NCBI GenBank assembly: GCA_015501605.1
Contig: JADNRZ010000059.1
Location: 1 to 49,373 of the forward strand
Origin: Panaeolus papilionaceus
Lineage: Eukaryota; Basidiomycota; Agaricomycetes; Agaricales
Direction: 5' to 3'
Length of the DNA: 49,373 nt
Part shown: piece by piece, positions 9,487-20,273 of the stretch
How positions within the stretch are numbered: the first letter of the stretch is position 1
Layout: the number at the start of each line of letters is the position of its first letter
Notes under the pieces: generated by a model
Seen by the model: only the letters and a program-made list of their open reading frames with translations
The model's database searches: none
Told to the model about the DNA's origin: nothing
Made by a program: the position numbers and the translations under genes

Positions 9487-12400
9487 TTAATCTGAATCTT
9501 CAGAACTGTCAGTATCCCAATCCTCCATGTCTTCACCATCCCTTTCACCGGTCTTTGAAGACAGTTCTTCAGCCGGGTTGAAATCCTCCTTAAGAGGATC
9601 TTGCCACAAAGATTTAAAATGTAATGCAAGATTAAGAAGATGCATAGCCCTACACTCTGCATAGGCAGTTAGGCCTTCTGAAAGGCTGTTATCCAACACC
9701 CGACGCCCAATTTGCGACTTCCACCAACCAGCCTTCCACTTCAGATATGCCAATACCCGTCTCATCTCCTCCCTAAGAAGACGAACCTCTTCTTTTGCTC
9801 TTCTCGCCCTTGCCTGACTTCTGGACCACTCTGTTCTAAGAACTTCATCGTCGTCCTTATCATTCCCTGTTTTTGCTTTGACCCCCAGCCAAATCCAGGA
9901 GAGTTCATCCCTAGTTCTTCCAGTTCCATCCCTTTTATCTCTCGGCTTGGGAAGCAGACTAATTTCTTCAGTCTGCTGTGGTCGCGGTGGTGGTGGTGGC
10001 TGAACTTGAGCTTGTTCCACAAGATCATCCTCAAGAATACCGCAACGAGGTTGTTTCGGTTTGGCAGACTTCACATCGCTCCGTGTGCGTAGATCATCGT
10101 CCAGCAAAACACGAAGAGATTTCTCCCATTCGCCCTTGCCTGACAACTTGAGCTTTGCTGCACGAGCCGCCCTGTACTTCGCCGCCCATGCATTGACTCG
10201 CTCATGAACCCTGTCTATAATAGCACGCGACCGAGTGCCCTCCCTCTGACCCCGAAAATTGTCATCCCTGAATTTGCAAAGTCGTGCTTTGAGTGTAAGA
10301 ATGCGGCGAAGATGACTGAGAGCGTTGTAGCACTGGGACGTCCTGATCTTCTCCTCTATCTCCGGCAGGCCCTTGTGACATGCTTTGAGGCGGACTGACG
10401 AGGGGAATCGGGAGGGGAGCCACAGCGTATGGTCTTCTGGGAGTACATCAACATCGGCGTCATGATGGGAGGGTGTGGTTGCAGCAACGTCGTTTTGGTA
10501 CTGAAGCAAGCCAGGGATGTAAATGGGAAGGATGGCTTCCCATTGTCGAATTCGTGATGTGAGCTGGTTGCGCTGCTCAATGAGCCCGCCCTCTTGACGG
10601 GCTGTGGCTTGCTGGACCAAGTCCTTCGCAAGGCGTTTCAGCCTTCGTCTAAATAATGTTAGTGCTGCGACGCGAGAAAAAGTCTAGTTGATGATACTCA
10701 CTGGGTATCCTCAATCTCTAATCCCATTGAAATAAAAGCCTGCGGGCTAGTGGCATGCAAAGAAACCCCGCCCTCCTTAAGTCGCTTCTCTTCTTGAAGA
10801 GCAAGTTCCTTTTTCACCTCTGCTTCAGTAGGGTCTAAACAATATAGAGTCAGAAATCACGAAACAAATGCAAGGTCAAACCCATTACCAGGTGTTTCGT
10901 GTTCATATGGGTTTTTCGACTTCTTGGGGAAAGATTCCGATTCCCACTTCTTGCAGACGTCCGTCCACTCCTTCTCCAACTTCTCTCCCACTGACTCTGT
11001 CAATCCGCGATGTCCTTCCACCTGAATATTTCGGTCTGCAACAGCAGCCTGATAGCGACGAAGAAGGGTGGCGCCCATGCCGATAAACTTTAGCCAGTTC
11101 CAAAAGCCGAAATGGTTGTCCAACATGTCGTGCCGTGATCCAACTCCTTGCGTTTGGGTAGCCTTTCCTAGCTCATTATGTGGGCCCCATCCACGCTCTG
11201 GACATTCACCGTCTGTGTTGCCCACACCTTCAATGAAATTGAAAGAGAATTGTTGATGGTTTTCCTGGTGATGCATTGGCTCGTGTAATTTTGGAATGGC
11301 GGGTATCAGTTTGATGGTAGATGGTATTCGCAGGTGTTGAGGCCAGTGCTCTGTCATTCTACTGAACAGATTAACAAACCACTGACAGCATATGTCATAG
11401 CTGACAAGGATGATGGAGAGGGATAGGTAATCACGAAGGGCGGAGGCAAAAACGAAATCCATGTTGGAGTACCTTTAAAATGATTAACCCAACGGCAACA
11501 TTAACACGACGAAAATACGTACCTTTCTCCCTTTTTCAAATTCCCAATTCCCTGCGGTAAAATCATCTCTGACCTCCCACAAAACGCCCCTCCCACCCCG
11601 GTATAACGCAAACCCTTTGAGAACCGACTGTTGGCTTGGATGATGGCTTGGAATCCAACGCAACTGCTAGCCTATATGGGAGTCAATTAATAAACTAATA
11701 TAAACGACACTGGACTCACATCGGTCTCATTGGCCCTGCTATCGACGTACGCCTCGTACTCCTCGCGCGCCAACATATATGCCCAGCCCACACCCAGACC
11801 TGGATCTTGACTCCAATTAGATACCATGCGATTTTTAAGGCGGAAATTAGCGTCTAGACAAATGAACAACATATAGAGAAAACTAATCATTTGTCTCAGC
11901 TTTGACATTCATAAAAAGAATGAATATTGAACACGTACCGTTCTCCATGGGAAGCCTTTTCCCAATCATCAGGTAAATTGATACCTGGTATTGGACACGA
12001 TGGACACCGCACACCAAGCTCTCCTGGCTTCGTCCCCTCCGGCCCACTGGGATCATGAGCTCTCCCCGCCCACTTAAGCATCATCAAATGCCGCCACTGC
12101 AGCACCATGCGAAAAAGGGAGCGATAACGATAAGTTGGGGTTGCCAGCCCCGTATTGTCTGTAAGCTTTTCCAGCGCTCGGTAGAAATCGTATGTTGCGG
12201 CTTTGGTAGTGAGGGCGAGTTTATGGAGAAGTGTGAGCAGCTCAAACGTGGCGCAGGTTTTGATGATGAGTTGACTTGCTGGGTAGAATCGGCGGCGGAG
12301 GAGTTGGATATGCTGGGGTTCCCCCTTTCCACACCCACAGAAGTTGAAGCTGACGTTGTGGAAGCCATTTGTGTGGAGAACGACCATGTCTTGGTGACAC

Positions 12401-13193
12401 CTGACAGGTACAGGGCACTGGCCACCGGAATGATTGAGTTGAATGGTGAGACCAAGGGACTGTAACGAAACGGGAACGAAATAAGAACCGTTCCATTTCT
12501 AAAAATATATTTATCTGCGGAGAACGGATAAACTGAGAGAACAAAGACATACCTGTATGCGGTGCAAGGGGTGTCGCTTATGACGACGAAGACAGCAAGC
12601 CTTACAGGTGAGGTCGGGGAGGATGCAATCTGAAGCACAACGATACTCGGCTTTGCCGGGTATCTCCTTCTTTGCTGAAATACAATCGGAACAGGCGACT
12701 ATTTTGCGATAATCACCGCGACCTGAGAGACGACAAATTTCGTCGAGGTAGGACGACCGATACGTTTCTTTCCAGACAACATGCGGGCGAGCCTAAGTTG
12801 ATTGGATACCCCTAATTAATACATATGCTCCCAAAACAATAATAGAATATTTAGATTTCTTACCGAAACTTTACTACGCTTCTTTCCAGCTTTTTTTTGT
12901 GGCTCCTTGGGCTCTTCCTGTGTCACGATATCGCGAGCGCACTCTTCATCATACCAGTCCCCGTCAGGATCAAGGGCAAACTCTGTGCTATCCCCTGGTT
13001 CCCACTGTGTAGCCCGCTTCCACTCCTCGTTCGTGTTGTCGATCACCTGAAGCACACTGTATGTGGTATATTTATTGCGGTGGGAACGGGCACCCTCTTC
13101 TCGGGCCTTGTATTGGTTTAGAGCGTCATCGGTGAAAGGTAAGGATGTGTGGTATGAACTGCCTTCGTTTCTGCGTGGTCTTTTACTAGCCAT
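9487..13193 (-). CDS. KDZ transposase with CxC2 cysteine cluster (eight exons, intact)
   Basis: This would cut and join DNA at the TIRs of element A. Exons by eye: 13193-12864, 12792-12553, 12498-11939, 11882-11720, 11671-11523, 11472-10889, 10834-10702 and 10648-9487. All junctions are GT-AG, phases agree and the total is 1106 aa. The CxC2 cluster is at about residues 143-188 (ACSDC, YRC, LTCKACC, then HPLHRIQ), a DNA-binding module typical of KDZ proteins. The RNase H fold shows the first Asp in LDANFRLK (about 386), the second in SYDICCQW (about 507) and Glu in GECPERGW (about 570-573). The segment CVGFQAIIQAN...GLRYTGVG is a family signature. The C-terminus is coiled-coil and acidic. It lies just inside the left TIR and is divergent from the TET/JBP gene. 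Confidence 0.9.
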
Positions 13194-13426
13194 GAGAACG
13201 TGAATGATGATTGAAATGCTTATGGTGAATGATCCCAAAGTGGCGAACTTAGAGTCTAAGTTCGCCACTTTGGGATCATCACGTGATCAGTTTCGCATGT
13301 CGTTTGTTGATTGTCTTGTAAACGCCACTCGTGTTGAAGCTCACCATCCATTCCAAGTTACACAATCATCGAGTTACTATTAAAATCAAGAAATAATTAG
13401 CAGGAACGAGGGCAACATCAGAAAAG
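13194..13426. promoter_or_regulatory. Shared divergent promoter region of KDZ transposase and TET/JBP gene
   Basis: Only 233 bp separate the two start codons. The segment holds a 47-nt perfect palindrome at 13231-13277 (23-nt arms, one central base) and, directly after it, the E-box-like palindrome ATCACGTGAT at 13278-13287. The position allows both genes to be controlled together. That function is inferred, not shown. Confidence 0.6.
13231..13277. repeat. 47-nt perfect palindrome
   Basis: The left arm 13231-13253 (GATCCCAAAGTGGCG...) is the exact reverse complement of 13255-13277, with a single base between them. Absence of any mismatch argues for selection or recent origin. It may act as a paired binding site or as a hairpin. 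Confidence 0.9.
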
Positions 13427-15497
13427 ATGGTAAGTTTTTTCATTTTCTTGGTGGCTGCACTTGTGAACAATGTGGAGGGCAAGTCGCTGTATCCATGCAC
13501 GGAAATGTGCGACCTGCCCCATGTTGTTCTTTAACCTTCATCATACCTTCATAATTGCATTCATGCACGACCTTGTACTCATTTTCTCACATACAGGCTT
13601 TTTCCAGTCGTAATCCCGACATCAGCGACTATAAGGTAAGCCTCGCGGTTTATATTGAATCAACGACGCCCACGTACTAATTAGTAGCCAATTCACTATA
13701 CTAGAGCTATGAATCGGACGGAGGTTTGAAGAAGGTGAGCATGGGAGCAGATAAAAGGATAAAATGTATTAATATTTTGAAGGATTTCAGCGGCGATGCT
13801 GTCCACATCACAGATCCCTCCTTTGATCTTTGTGACCTTGTCCAGAAAGCCCTCGCATTTCAACAGGCTGAGGACCCGGCAGACGACCTCCTCACGTCCC
13901 TTTTTCTGAGTTCATCCCCGCTTACATCTCTGGAGACAACGCCATGCGCCACTCCGATAATGGTTGATGGTAAGCTCCTTCAAAATTTTATTATTTTCTT
14001 TCACTTTTGACACGCCTAATTACAGATAGGATTCCCCACCTCCACCATTCTGCGATAATCGAAGGAACGATCACGGCTTTGCAGGACATGACGCCCATCA
14101 TTACACCAGATGCTCTCACCGAAAACGTCTCATCGAAACCAACCAGGAAGAGGAAGAGGGCAAGGACGAGAAAAGAAGAGGGACAGAGGTTGGACACCGC
14201 TGAGGGTAGCGAGGATCAGAGAGCCGCAACTCTTGCAGCATTGAAACACAAGAACGAAAGGAATAAACGACATAGCAAGGCCAATAGGAAGAAAAAGAAG
14301 CAACGTCAGGCCGAATCCGGTGTACCTATGCCACCCGTCTCGTCCAAGGTTCACCACAGACATGTGGAAAGAATGCAACCCGTTCAATGTGCAAACGACA
14401 TGAAACACAGCAGTAATTACACCAAGAATGCCTATGTGGGGAAGAAATCGACATACGACTGCGAAACGACTTATGTGTTGGACGATCTGGTGGGTGAATC
14501 GTCGCGTTTTAAATTTCGGCTGGTAAAATGGGATGGAATGTGCGTATCTGTGATATTTGATGGTTGCCAACATTCACTAATGTAAATCCAGTACGCCGAA
14601 GCCCATCTTGGACACCGAAGGAAGAATGATTGCTCATCTTGGAGGACAACCCGACGAACCTTCTTGGAAGCAAGATGTAGTCGTTGCAGCTAACCTCCTT
14701 GAGGCAGCCAGAGGAGAGTGTCAGTTCAGCAAAGACGAGCACCATCAACGCCCTCGTGGGCCCTTCCCCATTCTGCGCTGTGGTATATCTCATGGAGGCG
14801 GCCAAGTTCGCCCTCGTAATATTTCGCACAGAGACACCAAGAAGAATTGCCAAATTATTCAGCGACTCAACAGGGCACCCGCTTTTCGAAGAATTTCAGA
14901 TTTTTCTTCCTGTATGTTCCCTGTCATTCACACCTTCAGTTAGTAATGACGTCTCTTAATTCTACAGCTGTTTTCGCCAGCTGGGCACCGCAGCTCTACA
15001 AGTACTATGAAGATACTTCTGCTGCAATTTACGGAAAATACCCCGACCTCGAAAGACCGTTTCCACGCAGCGTTTTCAGTGCGACAACATACAACATGGG
15101 CCCTTGCACAGTATGTTTCCCCCATACCGACCTCGCCAATCTAGCTTACGGATGGTGCGCAATTGTGGCATTGGGAGACTATGACCCCACCTTAGGGGGA
15201 CACCTTGTACTCTGGGATTGCAAGATAGTTGTAGAGTTTCCACCAGGTTCCCTTGTCCTTATACCTTCCGCTGTAATCGCACATTCAAACACACCCATTC
15301 AACCCCATGAACACAGATATTCCTTTACACAGTACACTGCTGGAGCCATATTCAGATGGGTGGATCAAGAGTTTCAGTCCCAGAAGGAATACCAGGCTTC
15401 CAAGAGCAAATCGCAACTGAAAGAGATAGACGAAAAGCTCCGCAAGAGGTGGGAGAACGGCCTTGCTCTTCTACCTCGTCTTCGTATTCAAGTTTAA
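13427..15497 (+). CDS. TET/JBP-family 2-oxoglutarate/Fe(II) dioxygenase (seven exons, intact)
   Basis: The family oxidises 5-methylcytosine (TET) or thymine (JBP) in DNA, and fungal members ride in KDZ elements. Exons: 13427-13429, 13597-13635, 13705-13734, 13783-13969, 14026-14539, 14592-14911 and 14968-15497, in frame, 540 aa. The first exon is the bare ATG followed by GTAAGT, which is unusual. The N-terminal part has a lysine/arginine-rich, probably nuclear, segment (about residues 110-165). The catalytic double-stranded beta helix carries HTD (about H417 and D419), the distal His in IAHSNTPI (about H470) and Arg in HRYSFTQY (about R481), which should bind iron and 2-oxoglutarate. The upstream GISHGGGQ and PRNI segments and YGWCAIVALGDYDP are typical of the fungal members. 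The substrate cannot be told from sequence. Confidence 0.9.
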
Positions 15498-16143
15498 TCC
15501 TCTTTATTACAACGTCCTTATTTGTTTCCTACGCGTATATTTTACATATGAATGAATATTAGATGCTTTCCTTTCTCATATTTTTACGTGTGCTTCTCTG
15601 GAACATGTTGCTTGCATTCCTCAAGAGTTCAAGGTGATTTCGTGGCATGTCATAAACACCCCTGACAAATTGTTCGATATTTATTGATTAAGAGGCTCAC
15701 TTGTCAATATCTTTGTCAATATGTGGAGTGGACAAGAGAAGTTATAAATTCTACGTGTTTAATGTGCGGTTAGGCAACAGGACATATGCTCTAATCGAAA
15801 CACAGAATGGGACGGTTAAGTCAATTAGGACAAGTAAGGTGACAACCATCCCCCATTGAAACATACATTATCTGGGGGTGTTGAGTTACAACGTCTGTAA
15901 TCAACGAAAATGACCTCCCGAATGCACTTTTCATCGATTCTGTTCCGGTCTCTGCTCTAGTACATGCGTACTTAGACTCGACATTTGCCTTCTAATTAAC
16001 TGGGGATCTGTAATCTTAGTAGATATAAAGGATTGTAGACTAATCTGGAAATTACTACCTTTTTGAGTCATGTAAATGCGCCCGACTTTTCGGCTATTTG
16101 AAGCATTCACCTTGTTTGAACTCCTCATCTTTCAACCATCATC
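15498..16143. other. Intergenic stretch, nothing seen
   Basis: This is the 3' flank of the TET/JBP gene and the 5' flank of the small basic-protein gene. It is moderately AT-rich, with no frame longer than about 65 codons, no repeat and no RNA gene that I can recognise. Confidence 0.6.
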
Positions 16144-16676
16144 ATGACTTCCTCAAGGCATACAACCAAAGAGAAGCGTAGAGTTCAACGACGAGATTAC
16201 TACCGAAAGTAAGTTTCCTAAAAAATTCGAGTCAAGGGACACGATAACATATTCCATTAACCGCGCGTTCCAGCAATCTCGACCAAGAACGGCAGCACGC
16301 AAGGCAAAGGGCTGACAAGTATGTTATAACTTGAAAACTGTGTCAATTCTGGCAGTATTAAACTTTTGCTCAATTTTAATTATGCAGTAAACGAGAGCAT
16401 GAAGATTCCACACAAGCTGATCTTCGTAGAGCCTGACATCGAGTCAACCAAGCGCAATACAGAGAGAAAAACCGACTGGCTCTGAATGTCAAGGCATGGC
16501 AGTATCGGTACGATTTTTCTTGTAACGTTGTAACCAAAACAGCTAGGCTGACTGAACCTGATCTCGATTTTAGACGTGACAAAAAGTGGCATGAAGCCCG
16601 GCTACGCGACAAGCAGGAGTATCAAGAGTGGATAGCTCAAGGGGGCAACTTGCATGATTTGGAGTCCATTGCATAG
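16144..16676 (+). pseudogene. Small basic protein gene with one in-frame TGA
   Basis: Exons 16144-16208, 16274-16318, 16388-16507 and 16574-16676 join in frame to 111 codons. A single TGA at 16434-16436 (codon 53) interrupts them. Both sides read arginine/lysine-rich helix-like segments (KEKRRVQRRDYYR before; NQAQYREKNR and RRDKKWHEARLRDKQ after) with the same repeated Y-R-x-K-N-R pattern, so the frame was clearly one. A CGA to TGA change by CpG deamination is the simplest cause. Small proteins with such repeats are common in agaricomycete genomes. Its role is unknown, but the charge suggests nucleic-acid binding. Read-through or a shorter 52-aa product cannot be excluded. Confidence 0.6.
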
Positions 16677-17597
16677 TTTGCTAATGGGTCCGTTCGTTTC
16701 GGATACCATTTAGTTTAGGACTTGGTTTTGTGTTAACATACTTATGATTCAGGTTACCGGCTTCAATAGGAGTAGATGTTTGAATTAATCCAAGCCTTGC
16801 TGAGTAAGGGACTGACCCATATTGTACAAATTATCCGACGCAGCTAATTACTATGTGCCCGTTTTCAGGGCTCACAGTTTACCATCAGTAAAAATGAATC
16901 ATTTGGCTTCAAGCTACCATCACTAGAATGCAGTTGATGAATGTTTTGAGCCCAACTTATTGTTTTGCCCAGGGCTACAGGTCTGGAGGTGCCACGGGTG
17001 CGCCTCGGGTGTGCATATCGAGACATTGCAGCGCGCTTTTGTAATATGAAACGGCGGCGTCTGTGAGTAACATAATAAGCAGGGTGGACGCCACTGCCTA
17101 TTCTAGTGATTCGGTGGAACTATGAGTCTCATTATCATTCTCCAGTTGCGACAGCATCAAATGTTGGTGGCGGGATGCCAATTGACATCAGTGCTTTTCA
17201 AAGCTCCATATACCGAGCCTCAAGGGTTTCCTGACAGTGCGCAGTTGAATGCCCATTGGGTCCTATCTACCAGGGTTCGGCACTGCTCCATTAACCTGGA
17301 TTCAGCATCGTTGCCTATGTGGGTCGCTAGGCGAGCTTGTAGCTAGCTTACCACAATTTACCAGTTTAGAGAGAACAGAGAGAATGCTAATCAGGCGGGG
17401 CCAGCTTTCAAGAGGTCCTAGTAGTCATACATAAATTTGGCATATGGTATTCATATTCATAATTCATATCGTCATGGAACATAATATACTTAGCTACATA
17501 CTGGAGAACATAGACATAACTTGTGACTAGGTAAGATAGAAGACAAAAGACAGTGGTAAGAGAGCGGAAGGACAATACGACTTGAGGTCAGCAAGCA
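16677..17597. other. Intergenic stretch of element A left of element C, nothing coding
   Basis: About 0.9 kb without a frame longer than 74 codons or a recognisable domain. No RNA gene is seen. Together with 24270-24337 it is the flank into which element C was inserted. Confidence 0.5.
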
Positions 17598-17795
17598 TAC
17601 GGTTAAGAGCGAGGGTATAAATAGCAGTAAAACGGGATGAATAACAAGGCGAACGTTAAGAGCGAAGGTATAAATAGCGGGAAAACGGGATGAACAACGA
17701 GGTGAAAAAAGGGCGAAGTCACTGTTAAGAGCGAAGGTATAAATAGTGGTAAAACGGGATGAACAACGAGGCAAACAAAGGGTGAAGTCATAAAT
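17598..17795 (+). repeat. Three tandem copies of a 58-68-bp unit
   Basis: GTTAAGAGCGA(A/G)GGTATAAATAG followed by AAAACGGGATGAA occurs three times (about 17602, 17660 and 17728). Each copy contains a TATAAATA word. The array ends 6 bp before the left target duplication of element C. The open frames across it only reflect the repeat. Confidence 0.75.
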
Positions 17796-17808
17796 TTATA
17801 GCCACAGG

Positions 17809-18000
17809 CAGAACTTCTCACTCTCCCCTGACTACCCTAGGGAGTCCCTAGGGACTCATAAGACTCTCTACAGACTCTCTACAGACTCTCTACAGACTTT
17901 TCACATATTTGCTCAAATTTACTTTTCTGACATAATAAGCCAAAGGGCGGTATACAGACTCCCTACAGACTCCCTACAGACTCCCTACAGACTTGGTAGG
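17809..18000 (+). repeat. Left terminal iterons of element C
   Basis: After the TIR come CCCTAGGGAGTCCCTAGGGA, three copies of GACTCTCTACA (about 17862-17895) and three to four copies of AGACTCCCTAC (about 17955-17990). The palindromic CCCTAGGG and the GACTCCCTACA words recur at the other end, so they are candidate transposase sites. Confidence 0.8.
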
Positions 18001-18069
18001 GAGTCTGGTATATCACTTCCAGATTTATAGTAATACATGACCATGAAAATACTGTTCTAGTTTATATAA

Positions 18070-20226
18070 CTAATCATCATCATCTGTGTCAGAGTCCTCT
18101 GAGTCAGTACTATCAGATTTTTGAGCCCTTTTCTTTAGAACCTTCTTGGAGTGGATATATAAGATAGCATGCAAAAACCAGTTGAAGTTCCAGATGGTGA
18201 ACTTTTTCAGAATATACTCATACCCAGCAAGCCATGCATTAAGTTGTTCACATGCCTGTAGAGAATGCATTAACACACATTTGTGAAGTAAGTAGAATCA
18301 AAATCAAACCTGGGTATTGAATACTCTTTTCCAAACAGTCTGGCTAGTGTTGGTCCTTACTTTTAAAACCAAATTTGGACTTGACCCATCTTCTGGAGCA
18401 GGGTTGCAAAATTCTTGACAAAGTGCATCTGTCTTGCTATGGTTTTTATAGTGGTAGGAGTCAACAATGAAGCGAGTTGTGTCCAACCACCCTTTGAAAG
18501 TTGGATTTTTAGTCACTGTTTTAAGAACGATGCAGGCTTTGTCAATGCAGATAAATGAAGGTCGTAGTTCAGGAGTGGGATAAACTGATGTGAGAAAGGA
18601 CATAATGTTTGTTGGAGACTCTGATTTGGCAAACAATGCCCAAGCAATGACAACACCACATGGAGCACAGAGAGTCTCCACACAGTAGTACTTTGTTGGG
18701 GAAAAGTAATGCTTGAATGTAATTGGCTCTGGGTCATCCTGGTCATGGGGATTGGGCTGGCGATTAGGAGTGGGCTGCCATGGGTTTCTCTCTCCATTCC
18801 GATGAATAACACGAGCAACTCCAAGAAAGTCACTTCGACGATTTGCACTGTTCCATTTGTTCCATTGGGTTTGGTGAAGTCGACATGCCTTGGTTCCTTG
18901 TACAACTTGTCGAGAGCAGTCTGCCATACGACACAAGGCTCCATACTGAGCAACATGATCATGGCAGTAGGATTCTCCACGATAGTTAGCCAGAGCACTG
19001 GTACAGCCAGGACGAGCACAATGCACAGGACCAGTCACAATGCCATCCACAACACGCATGTTGACTGTATCTTCAGAGGAAATGTCTGGTTCATCGTCTA
19101 CTGATTCTCGGTATGGCTGTGTGCAGTCACTGCAGGAATGTGTAGCCATGTTGGGAAGTTGGCCTTTCTGTCCCAGCTGTTGGAATGCATGTTTTGTCAA
19201 GGAGTCGATGGAAGAATTATAGGGAATAGTAAGGTCAACAGAGGTGTCGCTAGAAATCAGACGAGTGGATTCTTGAATAAATGCCTGCCAAATGTGTCGA
19301 CGTGATACAAGGTTGTTGGGATTTTCAGATGAAAAGCTATCATTCCAGAATTCCTTGTAGGCTGATGAAGAAGCATGGAGATTGTATGTTGCATTGCATA
19401 CAGCAGAGGAAAAAACACGATCTGACCACAGTGACTGTCCAATCTTCAAATAACGGGCATCTGGTTGTAGGAGTTCTTCTTTGTGATCTGTATCAGGTGT
19501 TGACCAATACCGGGTATCTGGTAGATATGTTGTCTTGCAGCCAGCACCTGTTCCATGTCCACATCGTGCTCCAACCACATAGCTATATGGATGGTATGTG
19601 GAAGATTTGATAAGGTTGACTTGCGCAACATCATCATGCTTCATGTAAAAGTGTAGGGAGCGAGGCTGGCAGTTAGGCATTTGACATTGGAAGACAGTAG
19701 GAGCAATGACATAGACAGGTTCAATAGCTGCAGTGTTGATTGGCTTTAGTGAAGACATGTGACCACGTTGTTGGAAGGAGGGTTTTAACTTGAGGTTGAC
19801 TGCTAGCCGATGAAGAATGTCTCCAAATTTCTCTGGAGTAGCATGGGAGTTGAGGAGGAGTGAGGTATCATCATCAAAACGACGGATGAGGAGGCGAGCA
19901 AGAGCATCTATCCAAACACTGGATGTCCGCTCTGTTCCAGAAATTCTAATCTTTCGTCGGAAGTGAAGGTTAAGAAGATCAGGATTCTCCAGAAGGCTGA
20001 ACAGAATAACAAGGGTAGAGGACAATGATATGTTGTTGTTGAAATTGCTCTGAATAAAGGAGCTAAATGTTGAGAAAGGGATGTCTGGAAATGGGGAGGT
20101 ATTGGATGTGGCAGATACGATGGGGATGAATGAAAGCAGTGCAAGCATTTGAAAGGTGAATGATTTGAGAAAGATGGACAGGAAAAATGCAAGCAGCTGC
20201 CATAGGTAAAGACACAGACTAATCAC
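18070..20226 (-). CDS. CxC5/CxC6-type KDZ-associated transposase (two exons, intact)
   Basis: Exons 20226-18310 and 18255-18070 splice in phase between TQ and ACEQLNAWL, giving 700 aa. The intron donor is GTTTGA, a weak one. An N-terminal hydrophobic/helical part is followed by a CxC5-like cluster (CQMPNCQ, then CGHGTGAGC) at about 190-240. A CxC6-like cluster follows (CARPGCTSA, SYCHDH, CRMADCS, ACRLHQ) at about 410-465. The RNase H-like core has Asp in CIDKAC (about D562), Asp in IVDSYHYKNH (about D589) and Glu in ACEQLNAWL (about E642), plus the family phrase CNPAP...PNLV. The acidic tail is SDSTDSEDSDTDDDD. The exact start is uncertain, and the Met 26 residues further in is an alternative. 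It should mobilise element C. Confidence 0.88.
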
Positions 20227-20273
20227 AGTTTATTCAACAAAAGTATGGAAGTGTTCGTAGATGTATCAACTCA

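Noticed and set aside
17490..17821. Leu/Pro-rich frames of 72-94 codons on the minus strand
   Set aside because: They are products of the three tandem units at 17598-17795.
17862..17995. CRISPR-like array from the repeated GACTCCCTACA words
   Set aside because: The copies abut each other without spacers, the organism is eukaryotic, and the words are terminal iterons of element C.
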